Assembly (NCBI RefSeq): GCF_020251205.1
Contig: NZ_JAIWYX010000001.1
Coordinates: 62,001-126,000 of the forward strand
From: Arthrobacter sp. M4
GTDB lineage: Bacteria; Actinomycetota; Actinomycetes; Actinomycetales; Micrococcaceae
Length of the DNA stretch: 64,000 bases
Direction of reading: 5' to 3'
A program made the translations under genes and the position numbers. Below are positions 1 through 9,004 of this stretch, piece by piece (position 1 is the first letter of the stretch; each line of letters begins with the position of its first letter). Under the pieces are notes generated by a model that searched no databases, was not told the origin of the DNA, and was given only the letters and a program-made list of their open reading frames with translations.

Positions 1-702
1 GGCGAAGCCACGGTGCGGGCCTTGCGTGCCGACGGTTGGCGGGTTTTCGCCGTCGCACGCCGTGCTGACCGCCTTGAAAAGCTAGCCGCGGACACCGGTG
101 CGGTCGCATGCCCCGCAGACATCAGCGACGACGGCGACATCGCCGCGCTGCTCGAAGGCGTCACCGAAGCGGGCGGCATCGACACCCTCGTCAACATTGC
201 CGGCGGAGCCCGGGGCTCGGACCGCGTTGCGGACGCAGTCACCGAAGACTGGGACTGGATGTACCAGGTCAACGTATTGGGCACCATGAAGATTACCCGC
301 GCGTTCCTGCCCATGCTTCGTGACTGCGGCGAAGGGACCGTCCTCAACCTGACCTCCACGGCAGGCCTGGCCGCCTATGAAGGTGGCGCGGGCTACAACG
401 CCGCCAAGTTCGCGCAGCACGCCATGACCGGCGCCCTCCGTCTCGAAGAGGCGGAGAACAACATCCGCGTTATCGAAGTCGCCCCTGGCCTGGTCCGGAC
501 GCCGGAATTCGCCCTCAACCGTCTAGGCGACCAGGAAGCCGCTGACAAGGTCTATGCCGGCGTCGAAAAGCCGCTCACCTCAGAGGACGTTGCCGACGTC
601 GTCAAGTACGCAGTCTCACTGCCGCACCACGTCAACCTGGACCACATCACTATCCGTCCGGTGGCCCAGGCCTCCAACTACAAGCTCATCCGCAAGGCCT
701 GA
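1..702 (+). CDS. Short-chain dehydrogenase/reductase, 5' end outside window
   Basis: The frame is open from the first base, so the true start lies upstream and only the C-terminal ~233 residues are present. The fold is a classical NAD(P)-dependent SDR oxidoreductase. After a residual glycine-rich-loop strand there is an AVARR cofactor-specificity segment, then the NIAGGA motif, the catalytic Ser in LNLTSTAG and the YNAAK catalytic Tyr/Lys pair. The basic ARR after the second strand suggests NADP(H) preference (inference). The style resembles YdfG-like or serine dehydrogenase-like SDRs, but the substrate cannot be told. It is convergent with the next gene and separated from it by about 45 bases. 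Confidence 0.9.
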   Translation, partial: GEATVRALRADGWRVFAVARRADRLEKLAADTGAVACPADISDDGDIAALLEGVTEAGGIDTLVNIAGGARGSDRVADAVTEDWDWMYQVNVLGTMKITRAFLPMLRDCGEGTVLNLTSTAGLAAYEGGAGYNAAKFAQHAMTGALRLEEAENNIRVIEVAPGLVRTPEFALNRLGDQEAADKVYAGVEKPLTSEDVADVVKYAVSLPHHVNLDHITIRPVAQASNYKLIRKA

Positions 703-746
703 ACAGGACTGGCCCCCGGCAGGCTCGCACAACCCCACCCCTCAAA

Positions 747-1907
747 CTACCTGTCCACTGGGATGCGCAGTTCCGCCAGAACCGCCGCATGGTCCGAACC
801 TTCAACAGCCCGGACGTCGTAGCTCACGTGTCGGATGCCGGGACTCGTCACGATGTGATCGATGACGATGCCAGGCAACGGAAAGCCGCGCATCGGCCAG
901 GTTGGCGACAGCCGGGCCCCGGCAGAAACCCCGACGTCCACAAGCTGTTTCCCACCTGAATCACCGTCCAACAGGCGGCGGAACTCCGCGTGGTCGTAGG
1001 TGGCGTTGAAATCGCCCAACAGCACCTGGTTCCCGGATCGGTGCCCAATTCCGGCAATGCGCGCCAGGTCGCTGCGCCAGCGTGCCGGGGGTGCCTCGAT
1101 AGGGGGCATGGCATGCACATTGGTGAATTCCGCCGTGGCTGCCCCCTCGGGACCCTGGACGACGGTACGAACGGTGTGGATCTGGAACTCCGTGCCAGGC
1201 ACGGTGTCCAGCAACTGCAGCGGAAAGCGGGAATACAGGGCACTTCCCGAAGCGTTGGACTCCGGTTTGCTCACCCTGTGGGGGAGAAAGTCGTCCAGGC
1301 CGGCCGCCGTCAGGCCGCGCTCCAGCGCAGCCGAATGCTCCTGCACGGCCAGCACAGCCACATCATTCTCGCGGACCAAACGCACTATGTCCCTCGCATT
1401 TGCCTGACCGTATAAAGCGTTGATGCTCATAACCGTCACCTTGACCGTTGGGTCGGCAGTCGGAGCCCCGGGCAACCAAAACGCCGGTGGAAACAGCCAT
1501 ACCAATTGCAAGGTCAGCAATCCCGCCGTAGCTCCCACCGCCCACGGCCGTCTGCTGGCTGCGGCTAAAACAAGCGACGCCCCTGCTGGAACGGATAGCC
1601 ACGGAATGAAAGCGAGAAGCTGGACCACAGACACAGGCCATGCCACAGGCAAGAGCCTCGCCACTGAAAGAGCTGACACAGGCAGGGCCGTGACCATCGT
1701 GGCCGCAGTCCAAAACCTCGAGGGCCCTTTTCCGCGCAGCGCGCGTGTGTTGACCGACACATTGCCCAGTGTAGGCCCGAGTAACGCGGACTTCGCCGTG
1801 TCCGCAAGTGGAGACCGCAGCTTCCCTCCAGCTAAACTGTTGGAACAAGCGTCGACCCGGCCATCACCGGCGAGCTTCCGGAAGAACACCGGCCTAAATG
1901 CGCGCAT
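747..1907 (-). CDS. Membrane-anchored endonuclease/exonuclease/phosphatase family protein
   Basis: The protein has up to 386 residues. An N-terminal basic stretch is followed by about three hydrophobic segments (roughly residues 68-150), then an EEP-fold domain. Visible EEP marks are MSINALYGQ near the domain start, VQEHS (metal-binding Glu), LLGDFNATYDH (Asp/Asn pair) and SDHAAVLAEL (terminal Asp-His). The family hydrolyses phosphodiesters in nucleic acids, lipids or sugars. The topology puts the catalytic domain on one face of the membrane, probably outside (inference). The start is uncertain: the first ~49 residues look atypical and a GTG within the frame at SVNTRALRG may be the real start. 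It is divergent from ileS. Confidence 0.8.
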   Translation of the reverse strand: MRAFRPVFFRKLAGDGRVDACSNSLAGGKLRSPLADTAKSALLGPTLGNVSVNTRALRGKGPSRFWTAATMVTALPVSALSVARLLPVAWPVSVVQLLAFIPWLSVPAGASLVLAAASRRPWAVGATAGLLTLQLVWLFPPAFWLPGAPTADPTVKVTVMSINALYGQANARDIVRLVRENDVAVLAVQEHSAALERGLTAAGLDDFLPHRVSKPESNASGSALYSRFPLQLLDTVPGTEFQIHTVRTVVQGPEGAATAEFTNVHAMPPIEAPPARWRSDLARIAGIGHRSGNQVLLGDFNATYDHAEFRRLLDGDSGGKQLVDVGVSAGARLSPTWPMRGFPLPGIVIDHIVTSPGIRHVSYDVRAVEGSDHAAVLAELRIPVDR

Positions 1908-1929
1908 CGAGGCCGGTCACTAGAACCGG

Positions 1930-2090
1930 ACGGGTAAGCCCGTCACAGCAGTCAATGAGCGGCCAACGCTGAATGGCGCCTCCTTAACAAGAAGGCGCCC
2001 GGCGCTGGTAAGTGAGGTGGTACCGCGGTACCGGCGCAGCCAAAGCTGCGCAGGGGCCGTCCTCGCATCCTGAATGAAACGAACAAGTTC
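1930..2090 (+). promoter_or_regulatory. T-box leader of ileS
   Basis: The hallmark T-box sequence AGGTGGTACCGCGG is present at 2015-2028, followed by a GC-rich hairpin (GGCGCAGC..GCTGCGC) and CGTCCTCGCATCCTG. A stem-loop at 1975-1999 (GGCGCCT..AGGCGCC) fits an upstream stem. T-boxes sense uncharged tRNA and in actinobacteria often control ileS at translation rather than termination. No U-run follows the element before the ileS ribosome site, which agrees with a translational switch (inference). The 5' boundary is approximate and I could not assign the Ile specifier codon. Confidence 0.9.
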
Positions 2091-2114
2091 ACCAGCTCAG
2101 ACCAGGATGACGAG

Positions 2115-5100
2115 ATGACGCATTACCCCAAGGCTTCAGCCGGCGGCTCCGCCGGCACAGGTGTTTCAGCCTCCGTGAAGTTCCCGGAGATCGAGGAACG
2201 GATCCTCAAGTACTGGGACCAGGACGGCACGTTCCAGGCCAGCATCGACAACCGCGACAGCGACTTGCCCGGCGGCGCACATGGCAGCAACGAATTCGTC
2301 TTCTATGACGGCCCGCCCTTCGCAAACGGCCTCCCGCACTACGGCCACCTGCTGACTGGCTACGCCAAGGACCTCGTAGGGCGCTACCAGACCCAGCGCG
2401 GCAAGCGGGTGGAACGTCGCTTCGGCTGGGACACCCATGGCCTGCCCGCCGAACTCGAGGCCATGAAGCAGCTGGGCATGACGGACAAGACCCAGATCGA
2501 AGCCATGGGCATCGACAAATTCAATGATGCCTGCCGCGCCTCCGTGATGAAGTACGCCAATGAGTGGAAGGCCTACGTCACCCGCCAGGCCCGCTGGGTG
2601 GACTTCGACAACGACTACAAGACGCTCAACGTCGAATACATGGAGTCGGTGCTGTGGGCCTTCAAGCAGCTGCACGAAAAGGGCCTCACCTACAACGGCT
2701 ACCGTGTGCTGCCTTACTGCTGGAAGGACGAGACGCCGCTGTCCAACCATGAGCTGCGCATGGATGACGACGTCTACAAGAACCGCCAGGACCCTTCGGT
2801 CACAGTCACCTTCCCCATCAAGGCCGGGGAATCGGAACTCTCACGTGAACTTGAAGGCGTCCAGATCCTGGCCTGGACCACCACGCCCTGGACCCTGCCC
2901 ACCAACCTGGCGCTCGCCGTCGGACCTGACATCTCCTACGCTGTGCTGCCCGCAGGGCCCAACGGCGTGAAGGCGGCTTCAGCCGACGCCCCCGTCAGCG
3001 GCCGTTTCCTGCTCGCCACGGACCTTGTGGGAACCTACGCGAAGGACCTGGGGTACGGTGACGGTGCCGATGGCGTCGCAGCCGCAGGGGCCGCCGTCGA
3101 ACTCACCTTCACCGGCGCCGAACTGGCGGGGCTGTCCTACGAGCCACTGTGGGATTACTTCGCCGACGCCGAGAAGTACGGTACACAAAATGCCTGGCGC
3201 ATCCTGGCCGCCGAGTACGTCACCACAACTGACGGCACGGGAATCGTCCACCAGGCTCCCGCCTACGGTGAGGACGACCAGAAAGTCTGTGAGGACGCCG
3301 GAATCCCCGTGGTGCTTTCCGTTGACGAGGGCGCCAAGTTCCTCCACCTCTTCGCGCATGGTCCGCTTTCCGCCATCGCCGGACTGCAGGTTTTCGAAGC
3401 GAACAAACCCATCACCCAGGTCCTGCGTGGCGCAGGGCGCCTTGTGCGCCACGCCAGCTATGAACACAGCTACCCGCACTGCTGGCGCTGCCGCAATCCG
3501 CTGATCTACCGGGCAGTGTCCTCCTGGTACGTGGAAGTCACCAAGTTCAAGGACCGGATGTCCGAGCTGAACCAGGAGATCAACTGGATCCCGGGCAACG
3601 TCAAGGACGGCCAGTTTGGCAAGTGGCTGGAGAACGCTCGAGACTGGTCCATCAGCCGCAACCGCTACTGGGGCTCGCCGATCCCCGTGTGGCAGTCGGA
3701 TGACCCCGAGTACCCCCGCACCGACGTGTACGGCTCACTGGCGGAGCTTGAGGCTGATTTTGGACGCCTCCCGGTGAACAACAACGGCGAGGTGGACCTG
3801 CACCGTCCGTTTATCGACGAACTGACCCGCCCCAACCCGGACGACCCCCGATCTCCGGAAGAGGGCCAGTCCACCATGCGCCGAGTGGAGGACGTCCTGG
3901 ACGTCTGGTTCGACTCCGGCTCCATGCCCTATGGCCAGGTGCACTACCCGTTCCAGAACGAGGACTGGTTCAACACCCACAATCCGGCGGACTTCATCGT
4001 GGAGTACATCGGGCAGACGCGTGGCTGGTTCTACATGCTGCACATCCTGTCCACAGCGCTGTTCGATCGGCCGGCTTTCCGTAACGTAATCAGCCACGGC
4101 ATCGTACTGGGCTCCGACGGCCAGAAGATGTCCAAGAGCCTGCGGAACTACCCGGACGTTTCCGAGGTGCTGGACCGTGACGGATCAGACGCCATGCGCT
4201 GGTTCCTGATGTCCAGCCCCATCCTTCGCGGCGGCAACCTCATCGTCACCGAACAGGGGATCCGCGACGGTGTGCGCCAGGTCATCCTTCCGTTGTGGAA
4301 CGTGTACAGCTTCTTCACGCTCTACACGAACGCCGCAAACGGCCGCGCGGGCTACGATGCGAAGCTCCGTTATGACGGCTACACGGACACCCTGGACCAG
4401 TACCTGCTGGCAAACACCGGTGAGCTTGTCAGCTCCATGACCCGGAGCCTGGACGAGTACGACATCTCCGGAGCCTGCGACTCCCTTCGCAGCTACCTGG
4501 ACATGCTCACCAACTGGTATGTCCGACGGAGCCGGCAGCGCTTCTTTGACGAGAACACTGACGCTTTCGACGCCCTGTACACGGCACTCGAAGCGGTTTG
4601 CCGGGTCTCGGCATCGCTGCTGCCATTGGTCTCCGAGGAAATCTGGCGTGGCTTGACAGGCGGACGCTCGGTACACCTCGCCGACTGGCCAGAGGCGTCA
4701 CTGTTCCCGGCCAACCCGGACCTCGTGGAAGCCATGGACCGGGTCCAGCAGATCTGCTCCAGCGGTTCGTCGCTTCGCAAGGCGGCCAACCTCCGAGTCC
4801 GCCTGCCGTTGCAGGAGTTGACCGTCGTCGCTCCGGGCGCCGACGCACTGGAAGTTTTTGCCGCCGTCGTCGCCGATGAACTCAATCTGCGGTCCGTGCG
4901 GATGCTCGACGCGGCAACCGCCTCCCCCGAGGAGTTCGGCATCGAGCAGAAGCTGGTAGTCAACGCCCGTGCAGCCGGCCCCCGCCTGGGCAAGGACGTG
5001 CAGCTGGCCATCAAGGGCTCAAAGACCGGCGACTGGTCAGTTAGCGAGGCCGGCGTCGTGACGTCCGGCGGGCTTGAGCTGGAACCGCAGGAATACACCC

Positions 5101-5450
5101 TGGAGACTGTGGTGGCGGACAAGTCCGACGGCGGTGCTGCCGCTTCCTCGGCAGTGGCGGTGCTGCCTGGCGGCGGCTTTGTTGTCCTGAATACGCAGGT
5201 GACACCGGAACTGGAAGCCGAGGGCATCGCGCGGGATCTGGTCCGCGCCATCCAGCAGGCCCGTAAGGATGCCGGATTGAACGTCAGCGACCGCATCACC
5301 ACCACAGTCACTGCTTCGGCCGACGTTATTGGTGCACTCACGGCCAACGGCGAACTGGTCAAGGCTGAGACTCTCTCCGTGGAACTGGAGACGGTAGTGG
5401 CTGCCGACAGCGGCGAGCCGGTTATCTCTGTTGCAAAGGCAGGCGCATGA
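2115..5450 (+). CDS. ileS: Isoleucine--tRNA ligase
   Basis: This class I aminoacyl-tRNA synthetase charges tRNA-Ile in the cytoplasm. At 1111 residues it has the length of the longer bacterial and actinobacterial IleRS type. The HIGH-type motif is HYGH at residues 75-78 (within [12 protein letters not shown]) and KMSKS is at about 671-675. Between them lies the CP1 editing domain with the characteristic [11 protein letters not shown]. The C-terminal region holds the anticodon-binding domain with [12 protein letters not shown]. The ATG at 2115 follows AGGATGACGAG and is preceded by the T-box leader, so expression should respond to uncharged tRNA-Ile. The stop overlaps the folC start by four bases, so the two are translationally coupled. 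Confidence 0.97.
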   Translation: MTHYPKASAGGSAGTGVSASVKFPEIEERILKYWDQDGTFQASIDNRDSDLPGGAHGSNEFVFYDGPPFANGLPHYGHLLTGYAKDLVGRYQTQRGKRVERRFGWDTHGLPAELEAMKQLGMTDKTQIEAMGIDKFNDACRASVMKYANEWKAYVTRQARWVDFDNDYKTLNVEYMESVLWAFKQLHEKGLTYNGYRVLPYCWKDETPLSNHELRMDDDVYKNRQDPSVTVTFPIKAGESELSRELEGVQILAWTTTPWTLPTNLALAVGPDISYAVLPAGPNGVKAASADAPVSGRFLLATDLVGTYAKDLGYGDGADGVAAAGAAVELTFTGAELAGLSYEPLWDYFADAEKYGTQNAWRILAAEYVTTTDGTGIVHQAPAYGEDDQKVCEDAGIPVVLSVDEGAKFLHLFAHGPLSAIAGLQVFEANKPITQVLRGAGRLVRHASYEHSYPHCWRCRNPLIYRAVSSWYVEVTKFKDRMSELNQEINWIPGNVKDGQFGKWLENARDWSISRNRYWGSPIPVWQSDDPEYPRTDVYGSLAELEADFGRLPVNNNGEVDLHRPFIDELTRPNPDDPRSPEEGQSTMRRVEDVLDVWFDSGSMPYGQVHYPFQNEDWFNTHNPADFIVEYIGQTRGWFYMLHILSTALFDRPAFRNVISHGIVLGSDGQKMSKSLRNYPDVSEVLDRDGSDAMRWFLMSSPILRGGNLIVTEQGIRDGVRQVILPLWNVYSFFTLYTNAANGRAGYDAKLRYDGYTDTLDQYLLANTGELVSSMTRSLDEYDISGACDSLRSYLDMLTNWYVRRSRQRFFDENTDAFDALYTALEAVCRVSASLLPLVSEEIWRGLTGGRSVHLADWPEASLFPANPDLVEAMDRVQQICSSGSSLRKAANLRVRLPLQELTVVAPGADALEVFAAVVADELNLRSVRMLDAATASPEEFGIEQKLVVNARAAGPRLGKDVQLAIKGSKTGDWSVSEAGVVTSGGLELEPQEYTLETVVADKSDGGAAASSAVAVLPGGGFVVLNTQVTPELEAEGIARDLVRAIQQARKDAGLNVSDRITTTVTASADVIGALTANGELVKAETLSVELETVVAADSGEPVISVAKAGA

Positions 5451-6808
5451 GCGACGAATTCTCCGTGGAAAGCGTTTACGCCGAATTGTTGGGGCGTGCC
5501 CCCGAGAACAAGATGGAACCACGGCTGGCTCCACTGTTCCGTGCCATGGATGTCCTGGGCGAGCCCAACAAGGCGTTCCCGATCGTCCATGTCACCGGAA
5601 CCAATGGCAAGACCTCAACTGCCCGGATGATTGAGGCAGGGCTGCGTGCCCATGGCCTGAGTACGGGCCGGTACACCAGCCCACACCTGTCCAAGGTCAC
5701 TGAGCGAATCAGCATCGACGGCGCACCTGTGTCCGATGAGACCTTTGTCCGCATCTGGGACGAGATCCGTCCCTACCTTCAGATCGTGGACAAGGAGCTG
5801 GTCGCTGAGGGCCAGCCGCGGCTGACCTATTTCGAATGCCTGACCATCCTCGGCTTCGCGATTTTCGCTGACCAGCCAGTGGACGTTGCCGTCATCGAGG
5901 TTGGCTTGGGCGGCATCACCGACGCGACGAACGTCGGGGACGGCCAGGTTTCGGTGGTAACGCCAATTTCCCTTGACCACACGGATCTGCTGGGCGACAC
6001 CACAGAGGACATCGCCTACGAGAAGGCGGGCATCATCAAGCCGGGCGGTTTCCTGGTGAGCGCCGCCCAGCCAGTTGACGCTGCCCAGGTCCTTTTGGAT
6101 AAGGCGCGGGAAGTAGGCGTGCCGTACCGGTTCGAAGGGGTCGAGTTCGGTGTCGAAGCCCGCAGCGTCGCCGTCGGCGGCCAGCTGGTGGACATCCGTG
6201 GGCTAGCCGGACGATACACCGACCTGCTGATTCCCCTTCATGGCGCCCATCAGGCTGAAAATGCGGCGGTTGCCGTCGCTGCCTTGGAGGCCTTCTTCGG
6301 CGGGGGAGACCGCGAACTCAACACCGACCTGCTGCGCGACGCGTTCGCTACGGTGACCTCGCCCGGTCGACTTGAGGTAGTTCGCACGGCCCCAACGATT
6401 ATCGTTGATGCCGGCCACAACCCCGATGGTGTCCGGGTCTCCGCCGAAGCCATCCTGGAGTCCTTCACATTCAGCAAGCTTGTGGTGGTACTCGGGGTAC
6501 TCAAGGAGAAGGACGCAGAGGCGATCCTGAGGCAGTTGAAGGAATCACTCGGGGATTTGGCCGAAGAGTTCTGCTTCACGCAGTCCGAGTCACCGCGGGC
6601 CGTTCCCGCCGCCGAACTGGCGGAACTCGCCGTCGACCTTGGCTTCGGCGAGGAGAACATCCACATTGCCGAGCGGCTCGACGACGCCATCGAATGGGCT
6701 GTGGAACGCGCGGAGGCCAATGACGACCTAGCTGGTGGAGTGCTCATCACTGGCTCCATCACTGTGGTGGCAGAAGCCCGCGTTCTGCTTGGAAAGGCGG
6801 GTGCCTAG
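5447..6808 (+). CDS. folC: Bifunctional folylpolyglutamate synthase/dihydrofolate synthase
   Basis: This 453-residue Mur-ligase-fold enzyme adds glutamate to dihydropteroate and to reduced folates, using ATP. The P-loop VTGTNGKTS is at about residues 49-57, followed by the central domain motif [17 protein letters not shown] and the C-terminal ligase domain with [24 protein letters not shown]. The length is normal for the family. The ATG lies inside the ileS stop (ATGA overlap) and a DUF4233 membrane protein follows directly, a neighbourhood common in actinobacteria. Folate supply links it in function with metF and metE elsewhere in the window. Confidence 0.96.
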   Translation: MSDEFSVESVYAELLGRAPENKMEPRLAPLFRAMDVLGEPNKAFPIVHVTGTNGKTSTARMIEAGLRAHGLSTGRYTSPHLSKVTERISIDGAPVSDETFVRIWDEIRPYLQIVDKELVAEGQPRLTYFECLTILGFAIFADQPVDVAVIEVGLGGITDATNVGDGQVSVVTPISLDHTDLLGDTTEDIAYEKAGIIKPGGFLVSAAQPVDAAQVLLDKAREVGVPYRFEGVEFGVEARSVAVGGQLVDIRGLAGRYTDLLIPLHGAHQAENAAVAVAALEAFFGGGDRELNTDLLRDAFATVTSPGRLEVVRTAPTIIVDAGHNPDGVRVSAEAILESFTFSKLVVVLGVLKEKDAEAILRQLKESLGDLAEEFCFTQSESPRAVPAAELAELAVDLGFGEENIHIAERLDDAIEWAVERAEANDDLAGGVLITGSITVVAEARVLLGKAGA

Positions 6809-6809
6809 C

Positions 6810-7262
6810 GTGGCCCGACTCACCAGGGCTCAACGCGAGTGGCGTCCCGGGATGCCGAAGAAGCGGCGTTCGACCAAAGTCATGTTCGCGTCCACTGTGC
6901 TGTTGCTCGAGGCTTTCGTCGCCTTTTTCGGCACGCTTGCCGTGTTTGGCCTCCGCCGCAGCGAGATCGAGCCCGCGGTTATCCTCTCCGTCGGTATAAC
7001 GCTCAGCGTCGTTCTGGTCCTCGCTTGCGCGGTGCTAAGTAGGCCCTGGGGAGTCGCGGTTGGCTGGGCACTTCAGGTGGTGCTGATCCTGACCGGTCTT
7101 GCGGAGCCCACCATGTTCGTGATCGGAGCACTGTTTGCGGCCGCTTGGTGGTATGGCATACGAACCGGTATACGGATAGACCGAGAAGTGGCTGAGCGCG
7201 ACCGCGCCCAAGCTGAATGGGAAGCCGCCCACCCCGAAAAACCCGGCCCTGAAACCCCGTAG
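6810..7262 (+). CDS. DUF4233 family membrane protein
   Basis: The 150-residue protein starts with GTG at 6810 ([11 protein letters not shown]); a GTG three codons earlier at 6801, overlapping the folC stop, is equally in frame. It has a basic N-terminus, about four hydrophobic segments between residues 24 and 120, and a charged C-terminal tail rich in Glu/Ala/Pro. It matches the small DUF4233 proteins that follow folC in many actinobacteria (recalled family, not searched). No catalytic residues are evident. It sits between folC and ndk on the same strand and is likely co-transcribed; its function is unknown. Confidence 0.85.
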   Translation: MARLTRAQREWRPGMPKKRRSTKVMFASTVLLLEAFVAFFGTLAVFGLRRSEIEPAVILSVGITLSVVLVLACAVLSRPWGVAVGWALQVVLILTGLAEPTMFVIGALFAAAWWYGIRTGIRIDREVAERDRAQAEWEAAHPEKPGPETP

Positions 7263-7299
7263 ACTGACTGGGAAACCCTCCCAAGACATTGGAGCAACT

Positions 7300-7722
7300 G
7301 TGACCATTGAGCGCACTCTTGTCCTGATCAAGCCAGACGGCGTGGCCCGCAACCTCAGCGGAACCATCCTCAGCCGCATCGAAGCGAAGGGGTACACCCT
7401 CGCAGAGCTGAAAAAAGTCAACGCCACCCGAGAATTGCTGGAGGAACACTACGCCGAACACGTGGGGAAGCCCTTCTATGAGCCCCTGGTGGAGTTCATG
7501 CTGAGCGGCCCCATCGTGGCAGCCGTGTTTGAGGGCAACAAGGTCATCGAAGGCTTCCGCTCGCTGGCAGGCACCACCGATCCAACCACGGCCGCCCCGG
7601 GAACCATCCGTGGCGACTTCGGCCGTGATTGGGGCCTGGCAGTCCAGCAGAACCTGGTGCACGGCTCCGACTCCACCGAATCCGCATCGCGGGAAATCGC
7701 GATCTGGTTCCAGGCGTCCTAA
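7300..7722 (+). CDS. ndk: Nucleoside-diphosphate kinase
   Basis: This 140-residue enzyme moves the gamma phosphate from ATP to other nucleoside diphosphates through a phosphohistidine. The N-terminal [14 protein letters not shown] is the classic signature start, and the active-site His is H121 in NLVHGSDS, followed by [10 protein letters not shown]. The start is GTG at 7300, with GGAG a few bases upstream. The length matches the family. It ends the ileS-folC-DUF4233-ndk run; a strong bidirectional terminator follows. Confidence 0.97.
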   Translation: MTIERTLVLIKPDGVARNLSGTILSRIEAKGYTLAELKKVNATRELLEEHYAEHVGKPFYEPLVEFMLSGPIVAAVFEGNKVIEGFRSLAGTTDPTTAAPGTIRGDFGRDWGLAVQQNLVHGSDSTESASREIAIWFQAS

Positions 7723-7760
7723 TACCGGACGTCCTAGTACCGTACTAGTACCGGACGTCC
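7723..7760. repeat. Direct repeat TACCGGACGTCC flanking a palindrome
   Basis: Two exact copies of TACCGGACGTCC lie at 7723-7734 and 7749-7760. Between and partly overlapping them is the perfect palindrome CTAGTAC-C-GTACTAG (7734-7748). It starts directly after the ndk stop codon and sits before the terminator hairpin. Its function is unknown; it could be a small duplication. Confidence 0.7.
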
Positions 7761-7786
7761 CAGCGCCGGAATAGGATCACCAGCAC

Positions 7787-7832
7787 AAGAACAAGGGCCC
7801 ATGCTCCAACCGGAGCATGGGCCCTTGTTCTT
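7787..7832. terminator. Perfect 21-bp hairpin, bidirectional terminator
   Basis: AAGAACAAGGGCCCATGCTCC (7787-7807) pairs perfectly with 7812-7832 around an AACC loop. The outer bases give T-rich and A-rich ends on the two strands, so it should stop both ndk (+) and the VKOR gene (-). Confidence 0.93.
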
Positions 7833-7845
7833 GCTGGCTGATGAA

Positions 7846-8505
7846 TCAGTATCCGGACGTTCCGATGAAAACGTGCACAAACGCGAAGAATATCGTTGCA
7901 ATGACCGCGACGCAGATCAATGCGGTGATGATCCAGCCTGAGTCGCCAAGCAGCCGAGCCAACTTCTGCGGTGCCGGAATGACTCCGTGGACCACGTTCC
8001 TGATGGTCACCCAGACGAACATGGGGATCATCACAGCCCACACGATCATGCAGAACGGGCACAGGACGTTGATGACGTACAGCGCCTGGGACCAGAGCCA
8101 CACCACAAAAGCGAAGCCAAGGGTCACGCCGCTCTGCAGGCCAAGCCAGTAGCCTCGGGAAAACTTTGCTCCGGAAAGGATCCCCATGGCAGTCGTGATG
8201 ATGATCGCAAAAGCCACGATCCCAATAAACATGTTTGGGAATCCAAAAACGGAGCTTTGCCACGTCTGCATGACTTGGCCGCAGGAAATCCATGGATTCA
8301 CGTCGCACACCGTGGTGTGGCTGGGATCCTTGAGGACTTCGAGCTTCTCCAGTACCAGGGCGCCGGAGGCGAGCCAGCCGATAACGCCAGTGGCCAGCAG
8401 CAGCCAGGCGAAAGGCTTGTCCCGCACCATTGTGGGCACGGCCGAGGGGTGGGCGGCAGGGTCTGCTGCGTGATCGGCCAGGGAAGATCTGGCTTGGCTT
8501 GGCAT
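7846..8505 (-). CDS. Vitamin K epoxide reductase (VKOR) family protein
   Basis: The 219-residue membrane protein starts at ATG 8505 (MPSQARSS); a TTG six codons earlier is also possible. A VKOR domain with four to five transmembrane helices begins at about residue 33. The active-site CPFC is C149-C152 and the loop cysteine pair is C67 (TVCDVN) and C75 (ISCGQV), with the conserved Ser/Trp region between. Bacterial VKORs reoxidise DsbA-like thioredoxins and so drive disulfide formation outside the membrane, passing electrons to quinone. No fused thioredoxin domain is present, so a separate DsbA partner is expected. It is convergent with ndk. Confidence 0.93.
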   Translation of the reverse strand: MPSQARSSLADHAADPAAHPSAVPTMVRDKPFAWLLLATGVIGWLASGALVLEKLEVLKDPSHTTVCDVNPWISCGQVMQTWQSSVFGFPNMFIGIVAFAIIITTAMGILSGAKFSRGYWLGLQSGVTLGFAFVVWLWSQALYVINVLCPFCMIVWAVMIPMFVWVTIRNVVHGVIPAPQKLARLLGDSGWIITALICVAVIATIFFAFVHVFIGTSGY

Positions 8506-9004
8506 GGGCCTCAGGTCCTTCAAAGAAATGGGTATCCGGGCAAGGTGCCGGATGGTGATCTTGGGGCGATTGTAGCCCCGTCGGCTGAATGCCGCTCACA
8601 GACAAGGTGCCCACTGAGGCGGAAGTTCGCGGCACTTCGGCGAATCTGTCCTCCCTTCCGGCCGTTTTGGCAGGCATGTGAGAGAATGGCAATGGCCGGA
8701 AGCCGATCCACATGCGGATTCCGGTCCGGTGATTTGCTCCCAAGACCGCCACGATTGCGCAGGGCCCACCACGGACTATCTGGTTCCGGTCGGCCCGCCA
8801 CTACGCTGGACGGCACCTGGTTGTGGTAACAGAACAACGGGTTCTCCAGGGCAACGGCACCGGCCTTTCAGGTTGCCGCACCCCAAGGATGGTGCGAACT
8901 GAAGGGCAACTGACTGACTTCTGTCAATGCCTGCGGGTTTTGACAATATTTGCCCCGCCGGGCGTCGGATGTGGCGGCACCGCAGGGCAGGAGTATTGCC
9001 ACAT
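8506..9004. other. Intergenic region between VKOR gene and rne
   Basis: About 500 bases without a convincing gene; both gene starts point away from it. A TTGACA hexamer lies at 8940-8945 but no good -10 box follows at 17 bases. The rne ribosome site AGGAG is at 8989-8993. A long structured 5' leader is plausible, since rne is autoregulated through its leader in E. coli (known there; inference here). Confidence 0.5.

Noticed and set aside
4493..5590. 365-codon open frame antisense to ileS/folC
   Set aside because: Ser/Thr/Arg-rich shadow of the sense codons; no ribosome site or domain.
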